A stretch of DNA of 23,253 nt, from contig CAAGKZ010000060.1 of NCBI GenBank assembly GCA_900770665.1, forward strand, positions 1 to 23,253, in the 5' to 3' direction. Under the pieces are notes generated by a model. The model had not been told where the DNA came from. It worked only from the letters and a program-made list of their open reading frames with translations, and did no database searches. A program made the translations under genes and the position numbers. Positions 23,200-23,253 of the stretch are shown piece after piece; position 1 is the stretch's first letter, and each line of letters opens with the position of its first letter. Source of the DNA: Bacteroidaceae bacterium (GTDB lineage: Bacteria > Bacteroidota > Bacteroidia > Bacteroidales > Bacteroidaceae).

Positions 23200-23253
23200 C
23201 TGTCAATAAATTTCACAACTATCAAACTTAACGGTTATTCATTGCTTCTTCCC

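Overview
The window reads as Bacteroidales chromosome. The evidence is a SusC/SusD pair with accessory lipoproteins, A-rich leaders in place of Shine-Dalgarno sites, several matches to the Bacteroidetes promoter pattern (TTTG, 19-20 nt, TAnnTTTG), and C-terminal domains of the type IX secretion (T9SS) kind. The T9SS-type tails argue for a Prevotella-, Porphyromonas- or Muribaculaceae-like member rather than a typical Bacteroides; genus cannot be fixed from sequence alone. No tRNA, rRNA, CRISPR array, transposase or phage gene was seen.

Layout. (1) 1-4088, minus strand: two adjacent secreted Asp-box (BNR/sortilin-like) paralogs 5 nt apart; the downstream one runs off the left edge. (2) 4347-8126, plus strand: L-serine ammonia-lyase followed 6 nt later by a secreted S9-family peptidase, ending in a strong bidirectional hairpin. 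(3) 8193-10725, minus strand: alanine dehydrogenase, then tryptophanase, converging on that hairpin. (4) 10938-18192, minus strand: a SusC-SusD-DUF4843-PKD-like lipoprotein operon interrupted by a 375-nt repeat island and closed by an intrinsic terminator. (5) 18330-20771, minus strand: an 813-residue secreted protein built of about five degenerate repeats plus a sorting tail; its terminator overlaps the SusC promoter. (6) 20911-23069: two divergent thioredoxin-fold genes, a periplasmic TlpA-like protein (minus) and a small lipoprotein with a cysteine repeat stalk (plus). A good promoter at the right edge points to another gene beyond the window.

How it may fit together. The central 14 kb is coherent as peptide and amino-acid utilisation. 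The SusCD operon has the gene composition of the B. thetaiotaomicron BT2264-BT2261 complex, which I recall as binding oligopeptides. The S9 peptidase would trim peptides. Serine ammonia-lyase and tryptophanase give pyruvate plus ammonia (tryptophanase also gives indole), and alanine dehydrogenase links alanine to pyruvate and ammonia with NADH. This functional link is inference from gene content. The least explained items are the cysteine-repeat thioredoxin lipoprotein, the five-repeat secreted protein and the repeat island inside the SusCD operon.
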